This document shows, one piece after another, positions 52,953 through 62,227 of a stretch of 64,000 nt of DNA. Each line of letters begins with the position of its first letter. The first letter of the stretch is position 1. Source of the stretch: CAZEAC01 sp964510065 (lineage in GTDB: Bacteria > Bdellovibrionota_C > UBA2361 > CAIXSY01); NCBI GenBank assembly GCA_964510065.1, contig CAZEAC010000020.1, positions 3,364 to 67,363 of the forward strand, in the 5' to 3' direction. The position numbers and the translations under genes were made by a program. The notes under the pieces are model-generated. The model was not told the DNA's origin. It worked only from the letters and a program-made list of their open reading frames with translations, and made no database searches.

Positions 52953-53732
52953 CTACTTCGCCAAAACAAAGACCACTTTAAAGCAAAAGCGCCCTAGCCA
53001 CGGGACACCAAGTAATCTTTGATCGAGTTTTCGCAAGAATTTTTCGACGGGCGCACTAAGCCGCGGTCCAAGCGCTACACGGAATGGGTAAAGCAGAAAG
53101 ATGAAGAAATGGTAATATTCAACTCTCACGCTCCTAAAAAATTTCTTTGCGTACTCAACGTCTTCAAGTTTGACGATATGGTCGACAGCCCATGCCGTGC
53201 GTTTTCCTCGCCATACATTTATTCGCCTATTTAAGTTGAAAATTGGATTATGCCCGAGACACTCCAAGCCAATTAATTTGCCTCCAGGCGCAAGCAGCTC
53301 TGCAAAGAGGGGAAGCGCAGTACGAACATTAATACTTGAAAAAACTTCATGATCTATGATCAGGTCGAATTTTTCTGGCGAATTCGAAAGTTCGTCGATA
53401 TCAGTCAATTCATACCTGACTCGCGGTGAGATTGGATCATCTAATCCGCGCGCGACGTTAATTGCTGCTTGTACATTATCAATCGCCAAAACTTGGCCCC
53501 CCGCTTCAGCGGCAAGCCGCGAGTGAAATCCGCTGCCGCACCCTATCTCCAGCACTCTGCTTCCTTTCGACGCGGATATGAGAAGCTGTCGGAATCTGTT
53601 TTCACTCTCAAAAAGAAAATCTTCCCGGACTTCCGAAGAGGCAAATTCTTTTCCGGTCGAATAAAGCGCCTGGTACGCGGCTTTCTCTGCCTCTTTAGAT
53701 TTCTGGTAACGATTAATTTCAAGGGCTTCCAT
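52953..53732 (-). CDS. Class I SAM-dependent methyltransferase
   Basis: A 259-residue protein with motif I RVLEIGCGSGFHSRLAAEAG, AIDNVQAAI, DLIIDHEVFSSI and LAPGGKLIGLECLGHNP. The C-terminal half has a hydrophobic stretch (HFFIFLLYPFRVALG) that may touch the membrane. It is the first gene of the minus-strand sugar operon, 116 bp ahead of the DegT gene. Likely a sugar or lipid-linked-sugar methyltransferase. Confidence 0.82.
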   Translation of the reverse strand: MEALEINRYQKSKEAEKAAYQALYSTGKEFASSEVREDFLFESENRFRQLLISASKGSRVLEIGCGSGFHSRLAAEAGGQVLAIDNVQAAINVARGLDDPISPRVRYELTDIDELSNSPEKFDLIIDHEVFSSINVRTALPLFAELLAPGGKLIGLECLGHNPIFNLNRRINVWRGKRTAWAVDHIVKLEDVEYAKKFFRSVRVEYYHFFIFLLYPFRVALGPRLSAPVEKFLRKLDQRLLGVPWLGRFCFKVVFVLAK

Positions 53733-54028
53733 AGTCCTCCAAAACTAGCCACGCACGTTGAGCAAGCGAAGTGACCTTCTTGCTTCCGCTACGTGCATCC
53801 CTGAGCTCTGGATTTTTTTAAACTATATTCAGGCTAAAGTAACTAGCTACTGTCCACTTGATATAAAAACGACAGAAGCTATTTGCCGTAGCCCGCGTAA
53901 CTACTCGAGAATGCTGCAAGACTGGCGAAGATTTTTTGCGGCGCGAACTGCCTGCGGCAAGCATTCCACGCTTGTCGCTTGAGCGAACTCCGAGTAAGCT
54001 AAATGTGTAAAATATCATAAGAAAAAGC
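53733..54028. other. Divergent promoter region of the sugar locus
   Basis: 296 bp between the divergent methyltransferase and sulfotransferase genes. It is AT-rich near 53810-53870 (TTGATATAAA at 53859) and near 54007 (TAAAAT), both weak -10 candidates. I see no ORF, no convincing -35 and no repeat here. Confidence 0.4.
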
Positions 54029-54868
54029 ATGCTTCCGAAGTTCATTTCAATTGGACCACAACGAACAGCCACCACCTGGCTCTACGAGTGTCTCAAGTCT
54101 CACGTCATATTTCCGAAGGGCGTTAAAGAAACTCAATTCTTCGACAAACACTATTCAAAGGGAATAAAGTGGTACGCCGAACACTTCCCGCCGGGAGACG
54201 CTTCTCCGTTAGCTGGCGAAATTGCCCCTACTTACTTTCACTCCGATGAAGCGCCCGAACGAATCAAGACACACCTCGGAGGTATAAAAATAATCTGCTC
54301 GCTGCGAGACCCAGTCCAACGTCTTTATTCATTATACAAGCTGATGCTTGAGTATGGGATGACACACTCCTCGTTTGAGGACGCATTGAAGAATCATCCA
54401 TTCATGCTTGATTCAAGCCGCTATGCCTACCACGTTGAGCGTTGGATTGAGCTTTTCGGACGAGAGCGCGTACTCGTGCTTTTTTATGAGGATCTGCAGA
54501 GTTCGCCGGAGAACTATCTGACTAAAGTGTGTGATTTTTTAGAGCTCCCGAATATCGAGCTACCCGCGCACATGCGCGGCGCTCCGGACAAGGAAGCGCC
54601 TGCGCGAAATCTCATGCTGGCTTCATGTGGGCAGAAAATCGCCGATTTCCTCCGATCTCATCGCTGCTATAGAATAATTAATGGTGCAAAAGCGCTCGGG
54701 CTTAAATCGATTTTTTTTGGAGGCGGCCAACCTCTTCCCGGCCTTTTGAATTCCACTGAAACCGCGCTTCGCGAACAATTCCAAGATGATATCAATATGC
54801 TCGAGCGCCTCCTTAAACGAGATCTCTCCGCCTGGAAGCCGCACAACCACTCGCTCGCTACTTCATAA
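54029..54868 (+). CDS. PAPS-dependent sulfotransferase
   Basis: A 279-residue enzyme. The 5' phosphosulfate-binding loop GPQRTATTWLYECL (about 8-22) and the 3' phosphate-binding segment SLRDPVQRLYSLYKL (about 91-105) match the Sulfotransfer_1 family, nearest in layout to heparan-sulfate O-sulfotransferases. It should add sulfate to a surface sugar. The SGNH gene starts within its stop codon (TAATG). Confidence 0.88.
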   Translation: MLPKFISIGPQRTATTWLYECLKSHVIFPKGVKETQFFDKHYSKGIKWYAEHFPPGDASPLAGEIAPTYFHSDEAPERIKTHLGGIKIICSLRDPVQRLYSLYKLMLEYGMTHSSFEDALKNHPFMLDSSRYAYHVERWIELFGRERVLVLFYEDLQSSPENYLTKVCDFLELPNIELPAHMRGAPDKEAPARNLMLASCGQKIADFLRSHRCYRIINGAKALGLKSIFFGGGQPLPGLLNSTETALREQFQDDINMLERLLKRDLSAWKPHNHSLATS

Positions 54869-56079
54869 TGGAATTGGTCAAATCATTCTTAGCCAAGTTG
54901 AGCTTGATGACGTTCGGAGTGGGACTGGCACTCGGGATCGGAGAATTCTGTGTTCGAGCCGGCGCGCTCACGCAGGATGCCAATAAGTATATTTTCGACG
55001 AGACTCTTGGACATCGCCGCCCGCCAGACATCAAAGGCCACTATGAAACCACGGAATTTCGGACGTCAGTCGAATTCAATTCCGCGGGCTATCGCGACAA
55101 AGCACGATCACGCCTCAAGCCTAAGGACAATTTGAGAATTGCGGTGCTTGGCGATTCATATATGGAGGGGCTCCAGGTCGATTTTTCGGAAGTATTCTCA
55201 CAACAACTTGAGCGGGCGCTACTTCTTCACGCACCATCGACCTCGATTGAAGTGCTTAATTTTGGAGTTTCTGGATACGGAACGACTCAGGAATATCTTC
55301 AAATTCCTGAGATTCTGTCATATCAGCCAAATGTAGTAGTGCTTGCCTTCCTTACCGGAAATGATGTCCGAAACAACAACATTTTGCTCGATCAGAAAAC
55401 CAATGATTACGGCCTTGCGCAACGTCCGTATCTTGAGCTCGACAATAATGGGGCACACTTTCACTCACCTGGCCCAGAGGCAAAAAGAGCATTCGAACGA
55501 ACTGGGTGGCGATATCTCCTATTTGATTCTAGCAAACTCATTCAAACAGTTCATTCACGCATGCGGCAGAACACGGGCGTCGCCAAGATTATGGTTAATT
55601 TGGGATTTCTTTCGGCTAGCACCTTCCACCTCATGCATGGAATTCCCACCGATTATCAGATCTACTCTATGCAACCTGCCCCTGAGTGGCAGCAGGCTTG
55701 GGGCAGCACGAAATACTTGCTCGCTTCCATGCATTCTGAGCTGCGCGAAGCTGGCGTACCCTTGGTTGTCGTGTCCTTGACCAATCGAGAGCAGATATAC
55801 AAGACTGATTGGCAGGCTATTCTTCGCCAATATCCCTTAATGAACTCCCAAACTTGGGATCTAGAACTTCCCTCAAACAAGCTTTCGGCAATTTTGCAAG
55901 AGCTGGGAATCCCGGAAATCCGACTCCTCGAGAAATTTCGACGTTATGCCGAAGCGCCGGAATCTGCTAGGCTTCATTATGAGCTCGATGGTCATTGGAC
56001 CAAGGTCGGACATCGACTGGGGGCCGAAATAGTAGCGTCCGAGTTATGGCAACACAACTACTTAGGGATCGCGAGGTGA
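54868..56079 (+). CDS. Membrane-anchored SGNH hydrolase-like protein
   Basis: A 403-residue protein. A single N-terminal membrane segment (LSLMTFGVGLALGIGEF) anchors an SGNH domain with AVLGDSYMEG (Ser), VLNFGVSGYGTTQEYLQ (Gly), LTGNDVRNN (Asn) and DGHWTKVGHRLGAE (Asp-x-x-His). Proteins of this type in sugar loci attach or remove acetyl groups. The next GT4 gene overlaps its end by 4 nt (GTGA). Confidence 0.85.
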   Translation: MELVKSFLAKLSLMTFGVGLALGIGEFCVRAGALTQDANKYIFDETLGHRRPPDIKGHYETTEFRTSVEFNSAGYRDKARSRLKPKDNLRIAVLGDSYMEGLQVDFSEVFSQQLERALLLHAPSTSIEVLNFGVSGYGTTQEYLQIPEILSYQPNVVVLAFLTGNDVRNNNILLDQKTNDYGLAQRPYLELDNNGAHFHSPGPEAKRAFERTGWRYLLFDSSKLIQTVHSRMRQNTGVAKIMVNLGFLSASTFHLMHGIPTDYQIYSMQPAPEWQQAWGSTKYLLASMHSELREAGVPLVVVSLTNREQIYKTDWQAILRQYPLMNSQTWDLELPSNKLSAILQELGIPEIRLLEKFRRYAEAPESARLHYELDGHWTKVGHRLGAEIVASELWQHNYLGIAR

Positions 56080-57251
56080 GGCTCAACGTAAAATGTGAGT
56101 TGGATCGCCCTTGCCCCGGAAGGATCAAGGTGCTGTACGTCATTTCTTCGCTCAACCGAGGCGGGGCCGAAAAACAGCTTTTTTTGTTACTTTCAGGGCT
56201 CGACAGGAATATTTATCAGCCATCTCTCGTGACGCTATCGGACGGTGAGTGGAGCGAGGCGCTTAAGAAGCTCAACATTCCCGTGACAGTTATTGGCCTC
56301 CAATCGCGCATACGCCAGATCGTTCGCCTATTTCAAATATACCGCACTGAAAAGCCAGTAATTCTTCACTGTATCGGAACGTCGGCTGGACTACGTGGAA
56401 GAATTGCAGAATTTTTTTATCGAATCCCTGTTACGATAATGTCGGAGCGTTCTTCACCGGAGCGACTCGCATTGGTTTCCCGACTCGCTGAGTGGTTTCT
56501 AAATCTGTTCACCGATCGAGTAATTACAAACTCCTCTCACGCGCTACGGTACTTTGAAAAGCATCCGCTCCTTAAGTCGTGTCAAATTACGGTAATCCAC
56601 AACGGCATCGAAGACACTCCCCTCCCAACCTTACAAGCATCGAAGCGGCCTCTCGACCAATCATCGAAAATAAATATTGGGTATCTCGCTAATATGATCG
56701 CCCTAAAGAATCATGAGCTGGTGATCCGAGCTGCAGAAATACTCAAGAATGAGATCCCAGGCCTGCACTTTTATTTTGCCGGAGATGGTCCTCGATTACA
56801 GGAGCTAAAGAGCCTTTGTCGTGCAATAGGGCTCGAGGATCGCTTTGTCTTTCTCGGACAGATAAGCTCGAGCCAAGATTTTTTGGCTACCTTGGATTTT
56901 TATGTGCATGCCTCAAAGATTGAAGGGGCGCCGAACGCTATTATGGAGGCCATGGTATCAGGGATTCCCGTGGTTGCAGCACCTTCGGAAGGCGCGATAG
57001 AAGTACTTGAACAGGGCAAACTGGGAACATTACTCAAAGACTTTGAACCCTCTTCGCTCGCACAAAGCATCAGAGAAGTGGTCCACAACAAGGTCGACTA
57101 CCGAGGCATGGCCGCGACAGCTTCAGAGTTAACGAGAACTAAATACAGTGTCGCACGAATGGTAGAGGCGACCGAGCGAATTTACCAAGAGGAAATTTGC
57201 CGGATTGCATGGCAAACACCTGTCGCACAAGTTACTGCGGATAACAGCTAG
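56076..57251 (+). CDS. Glycosyltransferase family 4 protein
   Basis: A GT-B enzyme of about 391 residues. VLYVISSLNRGGAEKQLFLLL is the N-terminal acceptor loop. TVIHNGIEDTPLP and the C-terminal HASKIEGAPNAIMEAMVSGIPVVAAPSEG with the E-x7-E pattern complete the fold. The GTG at 56076 overlaps the SGNH stop (GTGA) and has AGGGA 7 nt upstream; ATGs further upstream at 55995 and 56046 would overlap more. It adds one sugar to the growing repeat unit; the donor is unknown. Confidence 0.88.
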   Translation: MRLNVKCELDRPCPGRIKVLYVISSLNRGGAEKQLFLLLSGLDRNIYQPSLVTLSDGEWSEALKKLNIPVTVIGLQSRIRQIVRLFQIYRTEKPVILHCIGTSAGLRGRIAEFFYRIPVTIMSERSSPERLALVSRLAEWFLNLFTDRVITNSSHALRYFEKHPLLKSCQITVIHNGIEDTPLPTLQASKRPLDQSSKINIGYLANMIALKNHELVIRAAEILKNEIPGLHFYFAGDGPRLQELKSLCRAIGLEDRFVFLGQISSSQDFLATLDFYVHASKIEGAPNAIMEAMVSGIPVVAAPSEGAIEVLEQGKLGTLLKDFEPSSLAQSIREVVHNKVDYRGMAATASELTRTKYSVARMVEATERIYQEEICRIAWQTPVAQVTADNS

Positions 57252-57253
57252 TC

Positions 57254-58708
57254 ATGAGCGCTCGATCTTCCCTAATTACAGGCGTTGCATTCCGGTCGTT
57301 CCCTTTTTTTGTAATTGCAATTCTTTCCCTGCTGATTACGCTTGTCTTGATCAACGATTCTTCGCCGGAATCGCAGGCGGTGATAAGCGCAGTGCCACTT
57401 AATGTAATGCTTCTCTATTTGCTTTATCGACACCGCTCGATTGTTGACGGCAATTTCGTTTTCTTGCTCTTTTTCGCTCTCCACTACAGTATCATGGTGC
57501 CTCTTTATACAACCGCACGCATTTGGGCCTCGTTCTGGCAATCGGAAATCGCCTTTGATTGGGCACTTACCACCAAGTGCAATATTATTTCAACAATTGC
57601 ACTTGCGGGCTACGCGCTTGGAATCTTTAGTGCCGAGGCCCATTATCGGGTAAAAAAGCAGCAAGGCCCTCCCACTTCCGGCGCTGCCAAGGCCATGGAT
57701 TCATCCAAGCAAATTAGAAAGCTGATTGGCATCTTTATCGCGGTTGGACTTTTATCTTGGATCGCGATTTTAGTGCAGAATTCCGACATTTCGGATCTTC
57801 TTCTGGGGCGTCCGCTCAATCGAATGACGTTTCCGGATTACGGTGGGGCTTACCTTTTTATGCTGCTCTTTTGTATAGGTCACGCATATCTCTTGTTTAC
57901 AGTCCTCGTGCGCAAGTCGCGTTATTTTTTGATTCTTTCCATTCTTGCGATTCTTCCGACGCTCTACTTACTTCTCATAAAAGGTGCGAGACACGAGTTC
58001 GTGGTAGTTCCTTTTGCTGCATATATTCTTTTTAGAAAGCATGGCTCCAAAGTCCTCAAGAATCCCCTTTTCTATAAAGCGTCGCGTACGCTCTTCGCAC
58101 TAATTATCTTGGCGTTATCGGCTGGTTTTCTCGTTTTCTATACTCGTTACCGCTCCGGACTGGAATCTTACACTTTTGAGGAGATTCCCTACTTCCTGCA
58201 CTCTCTCGCCGACGCGGCGGGCTATATGATTGTAGTAAAAACAGTTCCTGAAACTTTTGATTATTGGTACGGGATGACCTACCTATATCCAATTCTCAAT
58301 CATATTCCTGCGGCTATCTTTCCATCAAAATATGAATACATGTATGGAGTAAACCGTTTCACTGAACTGTTTTATGGGTATAACGCAACACTAGATACGA
58401 GCACAGTCTCACACACCTACTCATTGCTTGGCGAAGTTTATTTCAACTTTGGCGTGCTCGGCACTCCTTTCGCACTATTCGTACTCGGCTATGTCATAAC
58501 TCGAATGTACTTACATTACCGGTCAAACAATTCATCATTATTTTATTGCTACTGTTACGCGCTGTTCGTTCCAATATTCATTCTCTATACAGTAAAGGCA
58601 GGAATAGTTTCAGGACTTATATACTACCTTCAAAATGTATTAATGATCTTCGCGTTCCCTTTACTATTCTTTTACAGAAAATACGGCATCTCGAAGAAGT
58701 TAGGCTAA
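57254..58708 (+). CDS. Wzy-like O-antigen polymerase
   Basis: A 484-residue membrane protein with about 11-12 helices and one large periplasmic loop (about residues 290-395: YRSGLESYTFEEIPYFLHSLADAAGY and VSHTYSLLGEVYFNFG). This layout and low sequence conservation are typical of O-antigen polymerases that join lipid-linked repeat units. It starts 2 bp after the GT4 gene, so it belongs to the sulfotransferase-SGNH-GT4 operon. Confidence 0.82.
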   Translation: MSARSSLITGVAFRSFPFFVIAILSLLITLVLINDSSPESQAVISAVPLNVMLLYLLYRHRSIVDGNFVFLLFFALHYSIMVPLYTTARIWASFWQSEIAFDWALTTKCNIISTIALAGYALGIFSAEAHYRVKKQQGPPTSGAAKAMDSSKQIRKLIGIFIAVGLLSWIAILVQNSDISDLLLGRPLNRMTFPDYGGAYLFMLLFCIGHAYLLFTVLVRKSRYFLILSILAILPTLYLLLIKGARHEFVVVPFAAYILFRKHGSKVLKNPLFYKASRTLFALIILALSAGFLVFYTRYRSGLESYTFEEIPYFLHSLADAAGYMIVVKTVPETFDYWYGMTYLYPILNHIPAAIFPSKYEYMYGVNRFTELFYGYNATLDTSTVSHTYSLLGEVYFNFGVLGTPFALFVLGYVITRMYLHYRSNNSSLFYCYCYALFVPIFILYTVKAGIVSGLIYYLQNVLMIFAFPLLFFYRKYGISKKLG

Positions 58709-58732
58709 GCACGGCAAGCGTGCTGCCTGAAG

Positions 58733-59500
58733 CTAGGGCTTTCGCTGAAATTTATAGATAACTTCAAAACCCAAAGTCTGGAGACGGGCCTGTTCAAATG
58801 AACCAAAAAGAGATCGGGTTAGGCGATAAAGGCGATCGGCACTCAAAAGCCTACGTACTCCAGGAAAGGGCAAACAGTAGCTAAACCTACCTTGAAGAGT
58901 CATACCAACCTGGTCGGTCCAGCCAAGAAATTCACGCTCTGCAATGCTATTCCAAAAATACGGGTTTAATCCCAATTGTGTTCTCAACCAGGCATAGCAC
59001 ATCAGACACTTTGCAAGCGGGTGTTGCGCATTAAAGTTCTGTATAATGGCGATGCCGGAGGGAGAAAGTGCTTCGGCGATTTTGCAAAGCGCTTCACGTG
59101 GCGAACGAACATGCGCGAGCAGTCCTAAGGCAAGGATAAGATCGTAGCGCCCCTTTTCCAAAGGCACTGATTCGATATCGCCGCATATCAATCGCGTATT
59201 CGTGTGTCCCGACTTTTGAAGAGTCTTCGATGCTTCATCAAGCATCACAGGTGAAATATCCACGAGGGTCAACTCTGTTGCCCGCTTCGCCGCCACTGAA
59301 GCAATCTGCCCGTCTCCGCACCCGACGTCCAGACATCTTGCATAGCTCTGATCTCCCAAGATCTCGCTTACAATGTCGCGACGTATCCAGATATTATGGT
59401 TCTGCTCAACATAGCGACTACTATCACCAAAGAATGCCGCGACATCGCTCGAGCGATCTAAAACCGCTTCACAAATCTTCGCCGAAGAATTCCTAGGCAT
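58733..59500 (-). CDS. Class I SAM-dependent methyltransferase
   Basis: A 255-residue protein with motif I CLDVGCGDGQIASVAAKRA, LVDISPVMLDEA, YDLILALGLLAHV and LSPSGIAIIQNF. It is convergent with the polymerase gene and lies 100 bp from the SGNH gene on its own strand. Substrate is probably a sugar or lipid-linked sugar; Ubi/COQ5-type activity cannot be excluded. Confidence 0.82.
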   Translation of the reverse strand: MPRNSSAKICEAVLDRSSDVAAFFGDSSRYVEQNHNIWIRRDIVSEILGDQSYARCLDVGCGDGQIASVAAKRATELTLVDISPVMLDEASKTLQKSGHTNTRLICGDIESVPLEKGRYDLILALGLLAHVRSPREALCKIAEALSPSGIAIIQNFNAQHPLAKCLMCYAWLRTQLGLNPYFWNSIAEREFLGWTDQVGMTLQGRFSYCLPFPGVRRLLSADRLYRLTRSLFGSFEQARLQTLGFEVIYKFQRKP

Positions 59501-59600
59501 TATTCAATGTCCTCATTATTCTTGTGGCGAAAACTTTTAACGTTTTAAATCCCATGCGCTTCTCCCTCTTATAGTACTTGTATATCGCAATTGGGAAGTC

Positions 59601-60668
59601 TTAATCACTTAAACTACTTGCGGTTACTGCCGTGCGCAGCGGGCCATAGAGCTCCTGCGCTACAAGCGCATGCCCTTCTGGGCTTAAGTGATTGTCCCAT
59701 GGGAAAAGATATAGTTTACGCCCTCGCGCACCGCGAAACGTCTCAGTCATGTCAAGAATTGCAGTCTCGGGGACAGCGCCCTTAAGTATATCAGCGAAGG
59801 AAACTTTTCGTGGAGGGCCTACGGTGATTGCTCTTGCTGGGATATGGGTAATGAGGAGAGACGCGTGCCAAGCGGCACAAAGCTGAGCAATCTCTTTGAG
59901 ATACTCGAGAGTGCTAGTAACGACTTGATCGTGTTTAAGGTCAAGGGTTTCAGCGAATAGCGCCTTAAAGAAGATTGCGTCAGCGTCATTTCGCCACATA
60001 TACGCAATCTCGCCTGCCACGTTGCGAAGAAGCGAAATGGATGCTGCGCGCTTTAAAAAATAGATCCCGTCGTAGGGCAGCCACTTTAACCATGCGGGCC
60101 GTCCGTCGAGATTACCTGCCTCAATAATTATCTTACGCTGCGCTACCTCTCGAATGTTAAAATCATTATAAAAAAAATTAACTACTACGATCTTAGGTCG
60201 CAGTAGGGCAATATTCTCCTTAAGGAAATCAAGCTGGTGAAAAGTGCTCCAACCTAGTGTCGACCCATTCAAGACATCCGCTGGAATTTCATCCCGTATG
60301 AAGCGTGCTGATAATTTGCTGGCGAAGGTATCCGCTTCCGCAACCTGCGCACCGAAAGTAATAGAGTCACCCAATAATAGGATCTTTTTGTGCGGTGAGT
60401 TCAAATTCCATTCCGCTCCGCGGAACCCATAGGAATTCACATGGACCTCTGAATTTCCAGAAAATGCCTCCTGATTCGGCACCATTCGATACCCATACGA
60501 AGACAATTCGTGCTTAATTTGAGGCTCACGCCATGCAATTGGCGCGCCAAAAAGTGCTCGGATAGTGACTTCGCCCAGCAACATCGAGATCACAAAAGAG
60601 ATCATTGCAACCAGCAGAAGAATCTTCGTATTGGTCAAAAGTTCTCTGCCAAAATTAAGATGGGTCAT
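59601..60668 (-). CDS. Membrane-anchored SGNH hydrolase-like protein
   Basis: A 355-residue protein. A membrane segment (ILLLVAMISFVISMLLGEV) precedes an SGNH domain: LLLGDSITFGAQ (Ser), VVNFFYNDFN (Asn) and DNHLSPEGHALVA (Asp, His). It is a second paralogue of the gene at 54868 and may modify the same polysaccharide. It is divergent from wzx-like gene 60869, with a perfect palindrome in the space between. Confidence 0.83.
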   Translation of the reverse strand: MTHLNFGRELLTNTKILLLVAMISFVISMLLGEVTIRALFGAPIAWREPQIKHELSSYGYRMVPNQEAFSGNSEVHVNSYGFRGAEWNLNSPHKKILLLGDSITFGAQVAEADTFASKLSARFIRDEIPADVLNGSTLGWSTFHQLDFLKENIALLRPKIVVVNFFYNDFNIREVAQRKIIIEAGNLDGRPAWLKWLPYDGIYFLKRAASISLLRNVAGEIAYMWRNDADAIFFKALFAETLDLKHDQVVTSTLEYLKEIAQLCAAWHASLLITHIPARAITVGPPRKVSFADILKGAVPETAILDMTETFRGARGRKLYLFPWDNHLSPEGHALVAQELYGPLRTAVTASSLSD

Positions 60669-60710
60669 GAGATGCTTACGAGAGGAGCGGGGCCTACCCT
60701 ACCACCAAGA

Positions 60711-60724
60711 ATAACATATGTTAT
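60711..60724. promoter_or_regulatory. Palindromic operator candidate
   Basis: ATAACATATGTTAT is a perfect 14-bp palindrome in the 200-bp divergent space between the SGNH and flippase genes. Its centre has no spacer. It is a plausible binding site for a dimeric regulator of both genes. Confidence 0.45.
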
Positions 60725-60868
60725 CCACCTTCGGAGCATACTACACTCAATCGGGGAATAACAGGCCACACTGCAGACACTTTGTGATGTTACACTCGCC
60801 TCTATCGATGCGATACGCTATGTTCATTGATTTGCCGTAAGACAACTCATATCTAACTCGCCGGGGAC

Positions 60869-62227
60869 ATGCCCTTGCCGAAACCAAACTTTTCACGGCT
60901 TAGCGCCATACTCCTGTCGGACTTTTCGCTCCCTCGTCTCGCCATGTATTCATTTGGATCCCAAATCTTGGCGACCCTTAGCGCAATACTCCTGCAGATT
61001 TATGTAGCTCAAGAATTAGGGATTAAAGAATACGGCAATTTCGCACTCGCCTATTCAATACTACTTCTCGCCGCAGTGCCGGCCCGAATGGGACTTGATC
61101 ACGCGCTCGTCCGATTTGTGCCGGTCTTTTTAAAGGAAGGGAAAAAGATTCTTGCTGCTCGGGTAGTCCTTAGATTCGCTATTCAAAGCGCCGGAGCCGC
61201 GCTCATCGTTGCTGCGATGCTGACTGCTTTTGGAGGCTACCTATGGGCCCAACTGGGACACTCGCACGCATTATTATATTTGGGGCTAACGCTTCCCGTA
61301 TTGGTGGCAATGCAAATTATACAGGCGGCGCTCCGTGGGCTGTCAGCGACTGTTGCCTGCCAGCTTCCGGAAAGTATTTTGCGCCCGCTATTACTGATCA
61401 GTTCAGTTTACTTATTGCCCAATATATTCGGTCTAAAATTAGACGCGACTAACATTCTTGCGCTCAACGCGGGTTGCACTGCGGTTTCTTGCGCAGTTGC
61501 CTTTGCGATACTCTTCCGACGGCTCCCGCTACATCGCAGCGAGAATACTGCGATTGAGAAATCATTACTCGGCACTATTGCGAGGACTGGTGGTCAGCTT
61601 ATGGCAATTTCCGGACTGCAGTCGGTTAGTGCTCAAATCGAGATTATTCTTCTGGGCATTTTTGCAACATCGCATGAGGTTGGAATCTTCGCCTCGGCGT
61701 TGCGCGTCACTGTCGCAATTTTGATCTTTAACTATGCGGTTTCGGCAGTGGCCGCCCCGCTTATTGCAAAAAGCTACTTCTCACGGGATAAGAGCGAACT
61801 TACTCGAATTGTTCGCCAGGGAAATATTCTCATTCGCGCTTGTACACTCACTGCAATCTTATTTACTGCACTCTTTCCTCGCCAGATTTTAAACCTCTTC
61901 GGTTCCGAGTTCGAAGGCGGCGTGCCATGTTTGCTACTACTTGCGGCCGCCGAGATTCCGCGGGCATTCGCCGGGCTCAGCGGCAGTGTATTGAGTATGA
62001 CCGGACACCAGCGCCAATATTATGTTCCGCTCGTACTCACAATCTTGTGCGGACTTATCTGCAATGTCGTATTAATTCCGAAATTCGGGGCTCTCGGAGC
62101 GGCAGTGTCTTATTTCTTTAGCGCGCTGCTCTTTAATACTATTGTTTCAAGAGCTGCCAAAACTATTCTCTACGCTCAAGCACCGTCGATAGACGCCCCG
62201 TCGGTCACGAGAGCTTGCGAAACATAA
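60869..62227 (+). CDS. Wzx-like polysaccharide flippase
   Basis: A 452-residue protein of the MOP/Wzx superfamily with about 12-14 membrane helices. GSQILATLSAILLQIYVAQELGIKEYGNFALAYSI is the typical first repeat. It turns lipid-linked repeat units across the inner membrane for the Wzy-like polymerase at 57254. Its end overlaps the convergent methyltransferase gene by 23 bp. Confidence 0.87.
   Translation: MPLPKPNFSRLSAILLSDFSLPRLAMYSFGSQILATLSAILLQIYVAQELGIKEYGNFALAYSILLLAAVPARMGLDHALVRFVPVFLKEGKKILAARVVLRFAIQSAGAALIVAAMLTAFGGYLWAQLGHSHALLYLGLTLPVLVAMQIIQAALRGLSATVACQLPESILRPLLLISSVYLLPNIFGLKLDATNILALNAGCTAVSCAVAFAILFRRLPLHRSENTAIEKSLLGTIARTGGQLMAISGLQSVSAQIEIILLGIFATSHEVGIFASALRVTVAILIFNYAVSAVAAPLIAKSYFSRDKSELTRIVRQGNILIRACTLTAILFTALFPRQILNLFGSEFEGGVPCLLLLAAAEIPRAFAGLSGSVLSMTGHQRQYYVPLVLTILCGLICNVVLIPKFGALGAAVSYFFSALLFNTIVSRAAKTILYAQAPSIDAPSVTRACET

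Noticed and set aside
53976..54013. TTGAGC and TAAAAT as a promoter for the sulfotransferase
   Set aside because: The spacing of more than 20 bp does not fit sigma-70.
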